Assembly: GCA_028139685.1 (NCBI GenBank)
Contig: JAOINQ010000013.1
Location: 1 to 23,995, forward strand
From: Betaproteobacteria bacterium
Lineage (GTDB): Bacteria > Pseudomonadota > Gammaproteobacteria > Burkholderiales > Burkholderiaceae_A
Direction of reading: 5' to 3'
Length of the DNA stretch: 23,995 nt
A program made the position numbers and the translations under genes. Below are positions 23,713 to 23,995 of this stretch, piece by piece. Numbering within the stretch: position 1 is the stretch's first letter; every line of letters starts with the position of its first letter. The notes beneath the pieces were generated by a model. That model worked only from the letters and a program-made list of their open reading frames with translations, was not told the DNA's origin and did no database searches.

Positions 23713-23995
23713 TGTTGGAATTAAGCGTGGAGTTCTTTCCCCCAAAAACGGGGGAAGGAATATCTAGGTTCAACAAGGCAGCGGACGAACTTGTCCCTGT
23801 TGGCTTCGGTTTTGCATCTGTTACTTATGGCGCAGGAGGTTCCACCAGAGAAGGAACCCTAACTGCTGCGAGAGAGTTAAAAAAAAGGTTTAAAGAAGGA
23901 GTGCCTCATGTTTCTTGTTACGGCTCTGACAAGGCATCGATCTTCGAATTACTAAAAACTTATTCAAATGATGGGTTTTCCAGGCTAGTAGTTTT
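23712..23995 (+). CDS. metF: 5,10-methylenetetrahydrofolate reductase, N-terminal part (cut by window edge)
   Basis: FAD-dependent enzyme producing 5-methyltetrahydrofolate, the methyl donor for homocysteine remethylation. About 94 residues are visible. The start LSVEFFPPKTGEG carries the catalytic glutamate E7 of the family (EFFPP block). FASVTYGAGGSTREGT and PHVSCYGSDK follow. The ATG at 23712-23714 overlaps the ahcY stop in TAATG, so translation is coupled and metF should share riboswitch control of its mRNA. The gene continues off the right edge. Confidence 0.93.
   Translation, partial: MLELSVEFFPPKTGEGISRFNKAADELVPVGFGFASVTYGAGGSTREGTLTAARELKKRFKEGVPHVSCYGSDKASIFELLKTYSNDGFSRLVV

Noticed and set aside
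1..23995. Mobile elements, CRISPR arrays, defence or toxin-antitoxin genes, tRNA or rRNA
   Set aside because: All sizeable frames match housekeeping families, gaps are under 200 bases, and no direct repeats, transposase motifs or tRNA-like cloverleaf were seen by eye.

Overview
The window looks like a compact, AT-rich betaproteobacterial (Burkholderiales-like) chromosome segment. This rests on gene order recalled from that group. Three blocks match: an aa3-type cytochrome oxidase cluster ending at rpoH; a rhodanese-secB-gpsA-methyltransferase block divergent from gpmA-ctpA-moeB/thiF; and a metK / lpxL-dapF-DUF484-xerC block near dksA-argB, followed by a riboswitch-controlled ahcY-metF pair. 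Genes are packed with tiny gaps or overlaps, and about a third start with GTG or TTG. I see no mobile elements, CRISPR arrays, tRNA or rRNA genes, and no gene-free stretch over 300 bases. The species cannot be named from this sequence.

Layout. 1-807 (minus) is the N-terminal part of an Orn/Lys/Arg decarboxylase cut by the window edge. 867-1796 (plus) is rpoH with a sigma70-like promoter and a perfect CIRCE operator. 9033 down to 1813 (minus) is the oxidase unit: DUF2244, coxB, coxA, a 43-residue small assembly protein, ctaG, coxC, SURF1, a Sco-like CxxxC protein and ctaB; a DUF2909 gene sits inside it on the opposite strand. 12215 down to 9220 (minus) holds a rhodanese-like protein, secB, gpsA and a BioC-like methyltransferase. 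12262-15237 (plus) holds gpmA, ctpA and a MoeB/ThiF E1-like enzyme. 17321 down to 15267 (minus) is dksA-argB-HAD nucleotidase. 20925 down to 17421 (minus) is lpxL-dapF-DUF484-xerC. 20938-22104 (plus) is metK. 22168-23995 (plus) is promoter, SAH riboswitch, ahcY and the 5' part of metF.

Functionally the oxidase unit encodes the catalytic subunits with copper and heme assembly factors. MetK, AhcY and MetF cover S-adenosylmethionine synthesis, S-adenosylhomocysteine removal and methyl-folate supply. The rest is housekeeping: protein export, phospholipid precursor, glycolysis, periplasmic proteolysis, arginine and lysine/peptidoglycan synthesis, lipid A acylation, chromosome dimer resolution and stringent control.

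I did not find a convincing new multi-gene system. The points most worth a second look are CIRCE control of rpoH, the SAH riboswitch, the absence of ctaA and a canonical SCO gene from the oxidase cluster, the BioC-like protein without a recognisable SAM-binding motif I, the rhodanese without its catalytic cysteine, and the small ORF between coxA and ctaG.
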